From Eubacteriales bacterium (lineage in GTDB: Bacteria; Bacillota; Clostridia; Oscillospirales; Butyricicoccaceae), in contig JAUNSG010000004.1 in NCBI GenBank assembly GCA_030539335.1, positions 62,001 to 126,000 of the forward strand: 64,000 bases of DNA, in the 5' to 3' direction. Below the pieces are notes generated by a model. That model saw nothing but the letters and a program-made list of their open reading frames with translations, did not search any database and was not told the DNA's origin. Both the position numbers and the translations under genes were made by a program. Each line of letters opens with the position of its first letter. The first letter of the stretch is position 1. Positions 43,320-52,346 of this stretch are shown one piece after another.

Positions 43320-43348
43320 TTGAAGTTTTGCAAAAGTTTTGGTACAAT
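43320..43348 (+). promoter_or_regulatory. Proximal promoter of the 4-hydroxybutyrate genes
   Basis: TTGAAG (43320-43325), 17-bp spacer, TACAAT (43343-43348), 78 bp before the start codon. Confidence 0.6.
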
Positions 43349-43426
43349 CAATATGTGCGAGGTAACCAGTCCCGTTAGGGGCTTCTTATACAAGCTAAGA
43401 AATTTTTATTTAAGGAGATGTCTAAC

Positions 43427-44608
43427 ATGGATGCTTTTAGCAAGGCCTTACAGGCAGACAAGAGAGAGATTATTATCGCTCCAACTATTTACAAGTGTGC
43501 AGATTTCGGAATGTTCGCAGAGGAGTTCCAGCTGAACGAGCGTGACTGCGTTCTCACGAACGAGTTCATCTACAAGCCGTTCATGGAGCAGTACAACCTG
43601 CCGTGCAACTTCGTATTCCAGGAGAAGTTCGTCGGTGCAGGCGAGCCGTCGGAAAAGATGATCGAAATCATGTACGAGACCATTCCGTATGATTCTTATG
43701 ACCGCGTTATCGCAATCGGCGGCGGCGCTATCATGGACCTCTGCAAGCTGCTGGGCTGCAAGCGTCCGTCTTCGGTACATGAGCTGTACTTCAAGCGTGA
43801 GCCGGTTATCCATGAGAAGGAAGTTATCGCAATCCCGACCACCTGCGGCACTGGTTCTGAGGTTACCAACATTTCGGTTGCTATCGTTAAGGATGAGAAG
43901 GACGGCGTTCTGACCGGCGGCGAGACCAAGCTCGGCCTGGTATCCGACGACATCATCCCGAACAAGGTATGCCTGATCCCGGATATGCTGAAGACTCTGC
44001 CGTACAAGCCGTTTGCTTCTTCTGCAATCGACGCTCTGATCCATGCAACCGAGTCCTTCCTGTCCCCGTCCCGTAAGACCACCACGTCTGAGATGTACTC
44101 CGTCAAGGCGATGGAGATGATCCTCGAGGGCTTCCGCCGCATCGGCGAAGAGGGTCCGGACGCTCGCCTGGGCTACCTGGATGAGTTCGTAACCGCTTCC
44201 CTGTTCGCAGGCATCGCATTCCTGAAGGCTGGCTGCGCTACCGTACATGGCATGTCCTTCCCGCTTGGCGGCACCTATCATGTACCGCACGGCGAGTCCA
44301 ACTATGCTCTGTTCGGCAAGATCCTCGAGATCTACGACGAGTATGATCCGAACGGCGAGATCATGAAGTTCAAGGAAATGATCGCCCGCATCACCGGCTG
44401 CGAGGTTGAGAACGCAATCCCGTATCTGAATGAGCTGCTCGAGAAGGTTCTGCCGCTCAAGCCGCTGCATGAGTATGGCTTCAAGGAAGAGGACATCAAG
44501 GCATTCGCTCTGTCCGTAGAGGCAAATCAGCAGCGCCTGATCACCAACTCCTACGTTCAGCCGTGGACTCTGGAGCTGTCTGAGCGCGTTTACAGAGAGT
44601 GCTTCTAA
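43427..44608 (+). CDS. 4hbD: 4-hydroxybutyrate dehydrogenase (iron-dependent ADH family)
   Basis: 393 residues. VIAIGGGAIMDLCKLL binds NAD(H); PTTCGTGSEVTNISVAI, ASSAIDALIHATESFL and HGMSFPLGGTYHVPHGESN provide the metal site (Asp, His, His, His). Reduces succinic semialdehyde to 4-hydroxybutyrate. The assignment to 4HbD rather than a general ADH rests on adjacency to 4-hydroxybutyryl-CoA dehydratase and overall character. ATG 43427 has AAGGAG at 9 nt; ATG 43418 overlaps the ribosome site. Codon use is that of a highly expressed gene. Confidence 0.92.
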   Translation: MDAFSKALQADKREIIIAPTIYKCADFGMFAEEFQLNERDCVLTNEFIYKPFMEQYNLPCNFVFQEKFVGAGEPSEKMIEIMYETIPYDSYDRVIAIGGGAIMDLCKLLGCKRPSSVHELYFKREPVIHEKEVIAIPTTCGTGSEVTNISVAIVKDEKDGVLTGGETKLGLVSDDIIPNKVCLIPDMLKTLPYKPFASSAIDALIHATESFLSPSRKTTTSEMYSVKAMEMILEGFRRIGEEGPDARLGYLDEFVTASLFAGIAFLKAGCATVHGMSFPLGGTYHVPHGESNYALFGKILEIYDEYDPNGEIMKFKEMIARITGCEVENAIPYLNELLEKVLPLKPLHEYGFKEEDIKAFALSVEANQQRLITNSYVQPWTLELSERVYRECF

Positions 44609-44650
44609 GCGCAACAATTACATCTTACTTCACCGTTAGCCTGTAAACTG

Positions 44651-44688
44651 CAGCGGGTACTGTGTTGTCCGCGGTACCCGCTGTTTTT
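44651..44688 (+). terminator. Intercistronic hairpin/terminator
   Basis: CAGCGGGTAC pairs with GTACCCGCTG, followed by TTTTT. It stands between 4hbD and abfD, so abfD may rely on read-through or its own promoter. Confidence 0.65.
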
Positions 44689-44734
44689 ATTACAAGATAC
44701 GTATTGAGATATTGAAGAAAGGAAAAAAATCATT

Positions 44735-46180
44735 ATGATGACCAAGGACCAGTATATTGAATCCCTGCGCAAGCTGAACCTCAATCTCTGGATGTTCGGC
44801 AAGAAAGTAGAGAATCCGGTAGATGATCCGGTAATCCGTCCGTCCCTGAACTCCTTCGCGGCTACATATGAAGTTGCTGAGGATCCGCAGTACGAGGATC
44901 TGATGACCGCTACCTCCCATCTCACCGGCAACAAGATCAACCGTTTCACCAACATCCACCAGAGCACCGACGACCTGATCAAGAAGGTCAAGATGCAGAG
45001 ACTGCTGGGTCAGAAGACCGCAGCATGCTTCCAGCGCTGTGTTGGTATGGACGCAATGAACGCGGTTTATTCCTCTACGTATGAGATCGACGAGGCTTGC
45101 GGTACCAAATATCATGAGAACTTCGTAAAATTCCTGACCCGCGTGCAGAACGAGGACCTGGCAGTTGACGGCGCTATGACCGACGTCAAGGGCGACCGCG
45201 GCCTGGCTCCGTCCAAGCAGGCTGATCCGGATCTGTACCTTCACGTTGTTGAGAGAACGCCGGACGGCGTTTACGTAACCGGTGCCAAGGCGCATCAGAC
45301 CGGCTACATCAATTCCCACGAAGTTCTCGTTATGCCGACCATTTCCATGCGTCCGGGCGATGAGGATTACGCGATTTCCTTCGCGATCCCGACCGATTCC
45401 GAAGGCATTACCCTGATCTACGGTCGTCAGTCCTGCGACACCCGCAAGATCGAAGAGTACAACGACATCGATGTCGGCAACAAGATGTACGGCGGACACG
45501 AAGTACTGGTTATCTTTGACCACGTATTCGTTCCGAACGATCGCATCTTCCTGAACGGCGAAGTTGCATTCGCTGGCATGATCGTTGAGCGTTTCGCTGG
45601 CTTCCATCGTCAGTCCTATGGCGGATGTAAGGTTGGTGTCGGCGACGTCCTGATCGGAGCTACCCAGCTGGCTGTCGAAATGGCAGGCGCTGCAAAGGCT
45701 TCCCACGTCAAGGACAAGATCATCGAAATGACCCACCTGAACGAGACCCTGTACGCTTGCGGTATCGCTTGCTCTTCGCAGGGTTCGGCTACCAAGTCCG
45801 GTGGTTATCTGATCGACCTGCTGCTGGCAAACGTCTGCAAGCAGAACGTTACCCGTTTCCCGTACGAGATCGCTCGTCTCGCACAGGATCTGGCCGGCGG
45901 CCTGATGGTTACCCAGCCGTCTGAGGCTGATTACCGCAACCCGGTTACCCATGATTACATTGTGAAGTATCTGGCTGGTGTTTCCACGGTTCCGGTTGAG
46001 GACCGTATGAGAGTTCTCCGCCTGATCGAGAACATCACCATGGGTACGGCTGCTGTCGGCTATCTGCCGGAGTCCATGCATGGCGCTGGTTCCCCGCAGG
46101 CTCAGAGAATCATGATCTCCCGCCAGTCCAACATGGAAATGAAGAAGAAGCTGGCGAAGGCGATCGCACGCATCGACTAA
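44735..46180 (+). CDS. abfD: 4-hydroxybutyryl-CoA dehydratase / vinylacetyl-CoA isomerase
   Basis: 481 residues of the FAD/[4Fe-4S] 4-hydroxybutyryl-CoA dehydratase family. Cluster ligands Cys98, Cys102 (CFQRC), His291 and Cys298 (FHRQSYGGC) sit one position from Cys99, Cys103, His292 and Cys299 described for the Clostridium aminobutyricum enzyme. The acyl-CoA dehydrogenase-like fold includes VTGAKAHQTGYINSHE and the C-terminal MGTAAVGYLPESMHGAGSPQAQ. It converts 4-hydroxybutyryl-CoA to crotonyl-CoA by a radical mechanism. ATG 44738 is a possible alternative start. Confidence 0.97.
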   Translation: MMTKDQYIESLRKLNLNLWMFGKKVENPVDDPVIRPSLNSFAATYEVAEDPQYEDLMTATSHLTGNKINRFTNIHQSTDDLIKKVKMQRLLGQKTAACFQRCVGMDAMNAVYSSTYEIDEACGTKYHENFVKFLTRVQNEDLAVDGAMTDVKGDRGLAPSKQADPDLYLHVVERTPDGVYVTGAKAHQTGYINSHEVLVMPTISMRPGDEDYAISFAIPTDSEGITLIYGRQSCDTRKIEEYNDIDVGNKMYGGHEVLVIFDHVFVPNDRIFLNGEVAFAGMIVERFAGFHRQSYGGCKVGVGDVLIGATQLAVEMAGAAKASHVKDKIIEMTHLNETLYACGIACSSQGSATKSGGYLIDLLLANVCKQNVTRFPYEIARLAQDLAGGLMVTQPSEADYRNPVTHDYIVKYLAGVSTVPVEDRMRVLRLIENITMGTAAVGYLPESMHGAGSPQAQRIMISRQSNMEMKKKLAKAIARID

Positions 46181-46230
46181 ATTTTACGATAAAATAAAAC
46201 GGTGCTGAAATTTCTGTAACAAATTATGGC

Positions 46231-46275
46231 GATAGGCACTCATAGATTGTTCTCTGTGGGTGCCTATCTGTCCGT
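46231..46275 (+). terminator. Hairpin/terminator after abfD
   Basis: GATAGGCAC pairs with GTGCCTATC across 20 nt; TTTTTG follows at 46273. Partial read-through would allow expression of downstream genes. Confidence 0.6.
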
Positions 46276-46302
46276 TTTTGTTCTTCCCAAAGGAAAACAC
46301 CT

Positions 46303-46569
46303 ATGCTGACGTGTACTGTTAAATTTTGCGGCGGATGCAATCCCCGCTACGACCGTGGCGAGGCATACCGGACGATTGTCTCTGCGGTAAGCGACATCGC
46401 TTCCTTTTCCCTCCCACAGGACGGCAGGCATTATGATGTCCTGCTGATTATCCGGGGCTGTACTGCCTGTCCCTATCTTTATGAGGAGATCGATGCGGAT
46501 CACCGCATCCTCTGCGTAGCGGAAGATCAAATCAAACAGGCTGCAGATTCCATCCGTGCGCTGGTATAG
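46303..46569 (+). CDS. Small protein with two Cys pairs, unknown function
   Basis: 88 residues, not assigned to a family. It opens TCTVKFCGGCNPRYDRGEAY, with CGGC followed by an Arg/Asp cluster, and has a second pair in LLIIRGCTACPYLYEEIDAD. The strand-helix pattern suggests a small alpha/beta fold with the two CxxC sites close together, suited to metal or Fe-S binding or thiol chemistry. AGGA lies at good spacing from ATG 46303. It lies between abfD and a CoA-transferase, so a role in maturing or protecting the Fe-S dehydratase is conceivable, without direct evidence. Confidence 0.75.
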   Translation: MLTCTVKFCGGCNPRYDRGEAYRTIVSAVSDIASFSLPQDGRHYDVLLIIRGCTACPYLYEEIDADHRILCVAEDQIKQAADSIRALV

Positions 46570-46654
46570 TAAACCATGATACATTTCGACAACTAAGAAG
46601 CTGTAGTTTTGCGGTTTCTTGTTTGATAGAGCATCAATTGAAAGGAAGATTCCA

Positions 46655-48238
46655 ATGAAGAAAGTCAAGATTCTGACTCCTGAAGAGGCTGCCCTGCTGG
46701 TCAACGATGGTGATACCATCGCAACTGGCGGCTTCGTAAGCTGTGCTTGCCCGGAGACCCTGTCCAAGGCTCTGGAGAAGCGTTACGTTGAAACCGGTCA
46801 TCCGAAGGACATGACCCTGTTCTACGCAGCAGGTCAGGGCTACCGCGGCACACCGGGTTCCGGCGGCGACCACTTTGCACACGAAGGCATGGTAAAGCGC
46901 GTTGTCGGCGGCCACTGGGACCGTGCTCCGGGACTGGGCAAGCTGGCTCTTGAGAATAAAATCGAGGCATACAACCTGCCACAGGGCGTTATCACCCACA
47001 TGTACCGCGATATCGCAGCGCACAACATCGGCACCATCACCCATGTTGGCCTGTACACCTTCGCTGACCCGCGCAACGGCGGCGGCAAGCTGAACGAAGT
47101 AACCAAGGAAGATCTGGTTAAGCTGATCGAGATCGAAGGTGAGGAGCGCCTGCTGTACAAGGGCTTCCCGATCAACGTTGTATTCCTGCGTGGTTCCTAC
47201 TGCGACGAGCGCGGCAACTGCACCGTACATCGCGAAGTAGGTCCGATGGACGTCACCGCAATGGCTCAGGCCTGCAAGAACTCCGGTGGTAAGGTTATCG
47301 TTCAGGTTGAGAAAATCGTCGCTGCTGGCTCTCTCGATCCGAAGCTGGTTAAGATTCCGGGCATCTATGTTGACGCAGTCGTTGTCGGCACCGATGAGGA
47401 CAACATGCAGTGCATCGGCGTACCGTATGACGGTGCTGCTGCCGGCGAGTACACCATCCCGCTGGATGCAATCCCGTCCATCCCGCTGAACGAGCGCAAG
47501 GTTATTGCCCGTCGTGCTGCTATGGAGCTTCCGAACGATGCCATTGTTAACCTCGGCACCGGTATGCCGGAGATGATCGCCAACGTCGCTGCAGAGGAAG
47601 GCATCTCGGATAAGATGACCCTGACCGTAGAGGCTGGCCCGATCGGCGGCATCCCGCTTGCTGGCCCGCAGTTCGGCGCAGCGGCAAACGCAGAGGCAAT
47701 TCTGGAGCACAACGTACAGTTCGACTTCTATCAGGGCGGCGGCCTTGACGTAGCATTCCTCGGTCTGGCTGAGACTGCTCCGAATGGCGACCTGAACGTT
47801 TCCAAGTTCGGCACCCGTCTGGCTGGTTCCGGCGGATTCGTTGACATCACTCAGAATGCAAAGAAGGTTTGCTACTGCGGCACCTTCACTGCCAAGGTTC
47901 CGGATCGTACCAAGCCGAAGTTCAAGATCGGCGATGGTCAGATCAAGGTCCTTCAGGAAGGCACCAAGAAGAAGTTCGTCAAGGAAGTCGAGCACATCAC
48001 CTTCTCCGGCGTTTATGCAAACAAGGTAAAGCAGCCGGTTCTGTACATCACGGAGCGCGCTGTATTCGAGCTGCGTCCGGAAGGCGTAACGCTGATTGAG
48101 ATTGCACCGGGTATCGATCTGAAGACCGAGATTCTGGATCAGATGGAGTTCGAGCCGGCAATCGCTTATCAGGAGGATGGCACCATCAAGCTGATGGATG
48201 AGCGCATTTTCCGCGATGAGCCGATGGGTCTGGAGTAA
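46655..48238 (+). CDS. Fused-subunit acyl-CoA:acetate/3-ketoacid CoA-transferase (family I)
   Basis: 527 residues with alpha-like (1 to about 275) and beta-like (about 290-527) halves, as in YdiF and propionate CoA-transferase. LLVNDGDTIATGGFVSCACPE, GGHWDRAPGLGKL and the active-site region TVEAGPIGGIPLAGPQFGAA with the catalytic Glu are visible. It transfers CoA between acids. By position it probably activates 4-hydroxybutyrate with acetyl- or butyryl-CoA, or forms butyrate from butyryl-CoA; sequence alone does not decide. Ribosome site AAAGGAAG. Confidence 0.92.
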   Translation: MKKVKILTPEEAALLVNDGDTIATGGFVSCACPETLSKALEKRYVETGHPKDMTLFYAAGQGYRGTPGSGGDHFAHEGMVKRVVGGHWDRAPGLGKLALENKIEAYNLPQGVITHMYRDIAAHNIGTITHVGLYTFADPRNGGGKLNEVTKEDLVKLIEIEGEERLLYKGFPINVVFLRGSYCDERGNCTVHREVGPMDVTAMAQACKNSGGKVIVQVEKIVAAGSLDPKLVKIPGIYVDAVVVGTDEDNMQCIGVPYDGAAAGEYTIPLDAIPSIPLNERKVIARRAAMELPNDAIVNLGTGMPEMIANVAAEEGISDKMTLTVEAGPIGGIPLAGPQFGAAANAEAILEHNVQFDFYQGGGLDVAFLGLAETAPNGDLNVSKFGTRLAGSGGFVDITQNAKKVCYCGTFTAKVPDRTKPKFKIGDGQIKVLQEGTKKKFVKEVEHITFSGVYANKVKQPVLYITERAVFELRPEGVTLIEIAPGIDLKTEILDQMEFEPAIAYQEDGTIKLMDERIFRDEPMGLE

Positions 48239-48264
48239 ATTCCACCCCATTCTTTCGTCTGTTT

Positions 48265-48296
48265 TCCGGCGGGAGACGTAGAAATCTCCCGTCGGA
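48265..48296 (+). other. Intercistronic hairpin between the CoA-transferase and thiolase genes
   Basis: TCCGGCGGGAGA pairs with TCTCCCGTCGGA across 8 nt, with no T run. It may act in mRNA processing or stability. Confidence 0.6.
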
Positions 48297-48334
48297 TTAC
48301 AATAGAATTTGAGTAGAAAAAGGAGAAAAATCCA

Positions 48335-49522
48335 ATGAATGTTTACATTTGTTCTGCAAAGAGAACCCCAATCGGTTCTTATGGCAAGTCGTTTAAGGAT
48401 GTCATTGCAGCGGACCTCGGTAAGGTAGCGGCAAAGGCTGCCGTTGAGCAGGCTGGCATTGACATGTCCGTAATTGATGAGACCATCGCTGGCTGTGTCC
48501 TGCAGGGTGGCATTGGTCAGAACATCGCACGCCAGATCGCTCTGGGCATCGGCATGCCGCTGGAGACCCCGGCAATGACCATCAACAAGGTCTGCGCTTC
48601 CTCCATGCGTGCACTGAACCTGTCCTCGCAGATCATCCGTTCCGGCGACGACCAGTGCATCCTGGCCGGCGGCGCGGAGTCCATGTCCAATGCACCGTAC
48701 ACCGTAGCTAAGGCTCGTTGGGGTGCCCGCATGAACGACATCGTAATGTCCGATATGATGGTACATGACGGCGTTTGGGATGTATTCAATGATTATCACA
48801 TGGGTATCACCGCTGAGAACGTTGCAGCACAGTACGGCATCACCCGTGAGATGCAGGATGAGCTGGCTCTGGCTTCCCAGACCAAGGCTGCTGCTGCCGT
48901 TGAGTCCGGCCGCTTCAAGGACGAGATCGTTCCAGTTGAAGTTAAGTCCCGCAAGAAGACCGTTGTAGTTGATACCGACGAGCATTACCGCAAGGGCACC
49001 ACGCTGGAGACCCTGGCTGGTCTGCGTCCGGCCTTCAAGAAGGACGGCACCGTAACCGCAGGCAACGCTTCCGGCATCAACGACGCCGCAGCGTTCATGA
49101 TCGTCGCTTCGGAGGATTTCGTAAAGGCAAACGGCCTGAAGCCGATGGCTAAGATCCGTGCGTTTGGTTCGGTTGGCTGTGATCCGTCCATCATGGGCAT
49201 TGGACCGATTGAGTCCACCCGTCAGGCACTGAAGCGTGCCGGCCTGACCGTTGCTGACCTCGACCTGATCGAGTCCAACGAGGCATTTGCTGCACAGGCT
49301 TGTGCTGTAAACGGCACCCTTGGCTTTGATATGGACAAGGTTAACGTAAATGGCGGCGCAATCGCTCTGGGCCATCCGATCGGCGCAGCTGGCTGCCGTA
49401 TCACCACCACCCTGATCCACGAAATGATCAAGCGTGACCTGACCATCGGTCTGGCTACCATGTGCATCGGCGGCGGTATGGGCGAAGCCATCATCGTTGA
49501 GCGCGACGAGCTCTGCAAGTAA
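48335..49522 (+). CDS. thlA: Acetyl-CoA acetyltransferase (thiolase)
   Basis: 395 residues. The nucleophile Cys87 lies in [16 protein letters not shown], where the common CGSG is changed to [32 protein letters not shown] with the catalytic His, and [14 protein letters not shown] with the second Cys complete the active site. Condenses two acetyl-CoA to acetoacetyl-CoA. AAAAGGAG precedes the ATG. Heads the acetyl-CoA arm of butyrate synthesis. Confidence 0.96.
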   Translation: MNVYICSAKRTPIGSYGKSFKDVIAADLGKVAAKAAVEQAGIDMSVIDETIAGCVLQGGIGQNIARQIALGIGMPLETPAMTINKVCASSMRALNLSSQIIRSGDDQCILAGGAESMSNAPYTVAKARWGARMNDIVMSDMMVHDGVWDVFNDYHMGITAENVAAQYGITREMQDELALASQTKAAAAVESGRFKDEIVPVEVKSRKKTVVVDTDEHYRKGTTLETLAGLRPAFKKDGTVTAGNASGINDAAAFMIVASEDFVKANGLKPMAKIRAFGSVGCDPSIMGIGPIESTRQALKRAGLTVADLDLIESNEAFAAQACAVNGTLGFDMDKVNVNGGAIALGHPIGAAGCRITTTLIHEMIKRDLTIGLATMCIGGGMGEAIIVERDELCK

Positions 49523-49536
49523 GTCTTATGGGAATG

Positions 49537-49562
49537 ATTCCGGGGGATCTCTCCCCCGGAAT
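49537..49562 (+). other. Perfect intercistronic hairpin between thlA and the first crotonase gene
   Basis: ATTCCGGGGGA-TCTC-TCCCCCGGAAT, an 11-bp perfect stem with a 4-nt loop and no T run. Confidence 0.65.
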
Positions 49563-49595
49563 GCTTCCATAGAAAACATAGGGAGTGGATTTATT

Positions 49596-50426
49596 ATGTC
49601 CGAAGCTGTATTCCAATCCGAATCCGTTTTTGTGACCCTGCCGGAAGAATTTCTGGCGGTACTTACCATTGACCGTCCCAAAGCACTGAACGCACTGAAT
49701 GCGCAGACTCTGCATGAACTTGATCAGGCGATCACCGCCATTGAAACGCTCGGCACTGCCGTGCGCTGCGTGATTGTCACAGGCGGAGGAGACCGCGCCT
49801 TTGTCGCCGGTGCTGACATTGCAGAGATGTCTACCATGACTTCGGAGGAAGCGTTTGCCTTCGGTACGTTGGGCAACCGTGTTTTCCGTCGTCTGGAAAA
49901 CCTTCGCTGCCCGGTCATTGCTGCGGTCAACGGTTTCTGCCTCGGCGGCGGTTTGGAGCTTGCGTTGTCCTGCGGCCTGCGCGTAGCGTCGGAATCGGCG
50001 CGTTTTGCAGCGCCTGAGGTTACGCTTGGCATTCTGCCCGGATATGGCGGAACACAGCGTCTTGCCCGTATCATCGGCATTACACTGGCCAATGAGCTAA
50101 TCTTTACCGGCCGGCAGGTCGATGCCCAGTACATGCTGGACAAAGGTATGCTCAATGCGGTTTATCCGGATCATGCATCAACGATGGAAGGCGCATTTGC
50201 TCTCGCCCGTTCGGTCGCGAAAAACGCGCCGATCGGTGTCGCTCTGGCAAAACAGGCTATCAACGTTGGTATGCAGATGGATATCGATTCCGGCGTTCAG
50301 CTGGAATCCAATTGTTTCTCCCGTGCCTTTGCCACGGAGGATCAAACTATCGGCATGAGAAACTTCTTGGAAAAGCGGGGATCCCGCAAGAACCCGACTC
50401 CAAAAGATCCATTTATCGGAAAGTAA
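49596..50426 (+). CDS. Enoyl-CoA hydratase/crotonase, copy 1
   Basis: 276 residues. AFVAGADIAEM is the oxyanion-hole motif; FCLGGGLELALSC and APEVTLGILPGYGGTQRL hold the two catalytic Glu. It hydrates crotonyl-CoA or dehydrates 3-hydroxybutyryl-CoA. It is a tandem paralogue of the next gene: the C-termini are nearly identical (ATEDQTIGMRNFLEKRG, then NPTPKDPFIGK), while the rest is more divergent. Its codon use looks less optimised than that of copy 2. GGGAGTGG precedes ATG 49596. Confidence 0.93.
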   Translation: MSEAVFQSESVFVTLPEEFLAVLTIDRPKALNALNAQTLHELDQAITAIETLGTAVRCVIVTGGGDRAFVAGADIAEMSTMTSEEAFAFGTLGNRVFRRLENLRCPVIAAVNGFCLGGGLELALSCGLRVASESARFAAPEVTLGILPGYGGTQRLARIIGITLANELIFTGRQVDAQYMLDKGMLNAVYPDHASTMEGAFALARSVAKNAPIGVALAKQAINVGMQMDIDSGVQLESNCFSRAFATEDQTIGMRNFLEKRGSRKNPTPKDPFIGK

Positions 50427-50519
50427 CAAAACATCCCCCTTTTGCGCCTGACAGACGCATCCATTGTATTTCTTCAGCATTCATATTTGTATTATTTTCT
50501 TTATAAGGAGTTGTTTAAC

Positions 50520-51347
50520 ATGAGTGAGCATGTATTTCAGACTGAGTCCGTATATGTAGATATTCCGGAGCAGTACATTGCCGTTTTGACCGTTGACCGT
50601 CCGAAGGCACTGAACGCACTGAGCACAGAAGTATATCGCCAGATGGACAAGGCCATCAACTTTATCGATGAGCAGCCTGACATCCGTTGCGTGATCGTTA
50701 CCGGCGGCGGCAACCGTGCTTTCGTTGCAGGCGCTGACATCGCAGAGATGTCCACCATGACCCCAGAGCAGGCAAACTACTTTGGTTTCTATGGCAACCG
50801 TGTCGTTCGTAAGCTGGATCAGTTCCATTGCCCGGTTATCGCAGCAATCCATGGCTTCTGCCTCGGCGGCGGCCTGGAGCTGGCTCTGGCATGCGAGCTG
50901 CGCGTTGCATCCAAGCAGTCTGTCTTTGCAAAGCCGGAAGTTACGCTGGGCATCATGCCGGGCTGCGGCGGCACGCAGCGTCTGCCGCGTACCATCGGTG
51001 TTAACCTGGCTAAGGAAATGATCTACACCGGTATGCAGGTTGATACCGACTACATGGAGAAGCATGGCCTGCTCAACCATGTCTATGAGGATCAGGAATC
51101 CATGATGGAAGGTGCTTTCGATCTGGCACGTAAGATCGCTAAGAATGCACCGCTTGGCGTCAAGCACGCAAAGGATTCCATCAACGTTGGTATGCAGATC
51201 GATATCGGCAACGCCATCCGTTTCGAGTCCAACTGCTTCGCTCAGGTATTCGCTACCGAGGATCAGACCATCGGTATGAGAAACTTCCTTGAGAAGCGTG
51301 GTACCCGCAAGAATCCGACTCCGAAGGATCCGTTCATCGGCAAGTAA
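50520..51347 (+). CDS. crt: 3-hydroxybutyryl-CoA dehydratase/crotonase, copy 2
   Basis: 275 residues with the same motifs as copy 1 (FVAGADIAEM; FCLGGGLELALACELRVAS; KPEVTLGIMPGCGGTQRL) and both catalytic Glu. Codon usage matches the strongly expressed thiolase and Hbd genes, so this is probably the main crotonase of the butyrate pathway. ATAAGGAG precedes ATG 50520; hbd follows 45 nt downstream. Confidence 0.95.
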   Translation: MSEHVFQTESVYVDIPEQYIAVLTVDRPKALNALSTEVYRQMDKAINFIDEQPDIRCVIVTGGGNRAFVAGADIAEMSTMTPEQANYFGFYGNRVVRKLDQFHCPVIAAIHGFCLGGGLELALACELRVASKQSVFAKPEVTLGIMPGCGGTQRLPRTIGVNLAKEMIYTGMQVDTDYMEKHGLLNHVYEDQESMMEGAFDLARKIAKNAPLGVKHAKDSINVGMQIDIGNAIRFESNCFAQVFATEDQTIGMRNFLEKRGTRKNPTPKDPFIGK

Positions 51348-51392
51348 GAAATTGGTTTGACATCTGAGAATTAGAAATAGGGAGATTGTAAC

Positions 51393-52301
51393 ATGAATGT
51401 TTGTGTATTCGGCGCCGGTAACATGGGCGCGCGCATCGCTGAGGTTTTTCTGACTCACGATCACGACGTAACCCTGATCGACGTACAGGATAAGTTCCTC
51501 CAGGGCGGTGTTTCGCGTATCGCAGGAGACTTCGACTTTCTGATTAAGAAGGGGAAAATGGAGGAGAGCCGTAAGAATGAGCTGCTTTCCAAGCTGAAGC
51601 TTACGACGGATCGCAAGTCCGCTTCCAACGCTGATTTTGTTATGGAAGTTATCCTGGAGCGCATGGATCTGAAGAAAGATCTGCTCCGTGAGCTGGACTA
51701 TATTTGCCCATCCCACACGATCTTTGCATCCAACACCTCGGCTATGTCGATCACGGAAATGGCTGCCGCTGTTCCGCATCGTGCATCCAAGTTCGTTGGC
51801 TGCCACTTCTTCAACCCGCCGCAGATCATGAAGCTAGTTGAGGTTATCCATGCGATGCAGACCTCGGAAGAGACTTTCATCACCGCGTTTGAGCTGATGA
51901 AGAGCCTCGGCAAGACCCCGGTTGCCGTCAATGAGGGTCCGGGCTTTGTTGTAAACCGTATGCTCATCCCGATGATGAACGAGGCCATGGGTATCGTCGC
52001 AGACGGCATCGCTTCTCCGGAGGCTGTTGACCGCGCCATGCAGCTCGGTGCTGGCATGAAGTCCGGCCCGCTTCACACCGCTGACCTGGTTGGTCATGAC
52101 GTCAATCTGGCAATCATGGAGACGATCTGCCATGAGACTGGTGACCAGAAGTACCGTCCGCATCCGCTGCTCCGCAAGATGGTTCGTGCGGGACTGCTCG
52201 GTGTAAAGTCCGGCAGAGGATTTTTCACCTATGATGGTCCGTTCGGCAAGGAGATCCCGGGCGGCGAACTGAAGAACCCGCTGAATCTTAACGAAAAGTA
52301 A
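51393..52301 (+). CDS. hbd: 3-hydroxybutyryl-CoA dehydrogenase
   Basis: 302 residues. The Rossmann motif is VFGAGNMGARIAEVF; FASNTSAMSITEMA and GCHFFNPPQIMKLVEVI contain the catalytic Ser/His dyad, with NEGPGFVVNRML following. It reduces acetoacetyl-CoA to 3-hydroxybutyryl-CoA. Last gene of the butyrate set, closed by a strong terminator. Butyryl-CoA dehydrogenase and its flavoproteins are not in the window. Confidence 0.96.
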   Translation: MNVCVFGAGNMGARIAEVFLTHDHDVTLIDVQDKFLQGGVSRIAGDFDFLIKKGKMEESRKNELLSKLKLTTDRKSASNADFVMEVILERMDLKKDLLRELDYICPSHTIFASNTSAMSITEMAAAVPHRASKFVGCHFFNPPQIMKLVEVIHAMQTSEETFITAFELMKSLGKTPVAVNEGPGFVVNRMLIPMMNEAMGIVADGIASPEAVDRAMQLGAGMKSGPLHTADLVGHDVNLAIMETICHETGDQKYRPHPLLRKMVRAGLLGVKSGRGFFTYDGPFGKEIPGGELKNPLNLNEK

Positions 52302-52313
52302 TCATTCATCCGG

Positions 52314-52346
52314 AAACCCGCTGACTATTTTCTGTCAGCGGGTTTT
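52314..52346 (+). terminator. Terminator of the butyrate operon
   Basis: AACCCGCTGAC pairs with GTCAGCGGGTTTT; T-rich sequence follows. The remaining ~360 bp to spmB is AT-rich and noncoding apart from the promoter candidate at 52634. Confidence 0.85.

Noticed and set aside
44690..46081. 463-codon minus-strand frame opposite abfD
   Set aside because: Codon-bias shadow of abfD.
46585..46591. Spo0A-box heptamer upstream of the CoA-transferase gene
   Set aside because: Isolated heptamer without the 17-bp extended sequence found at 4956 and 52616.
46634..49420. 928-codon open frame on the minus strand opposite the CoA-transferase and thiolase genes
   Set aside because: It is a shadow of strongly biased codons in the plus-strand genes; it has no ribosome site, no domain and low-complexity composition.
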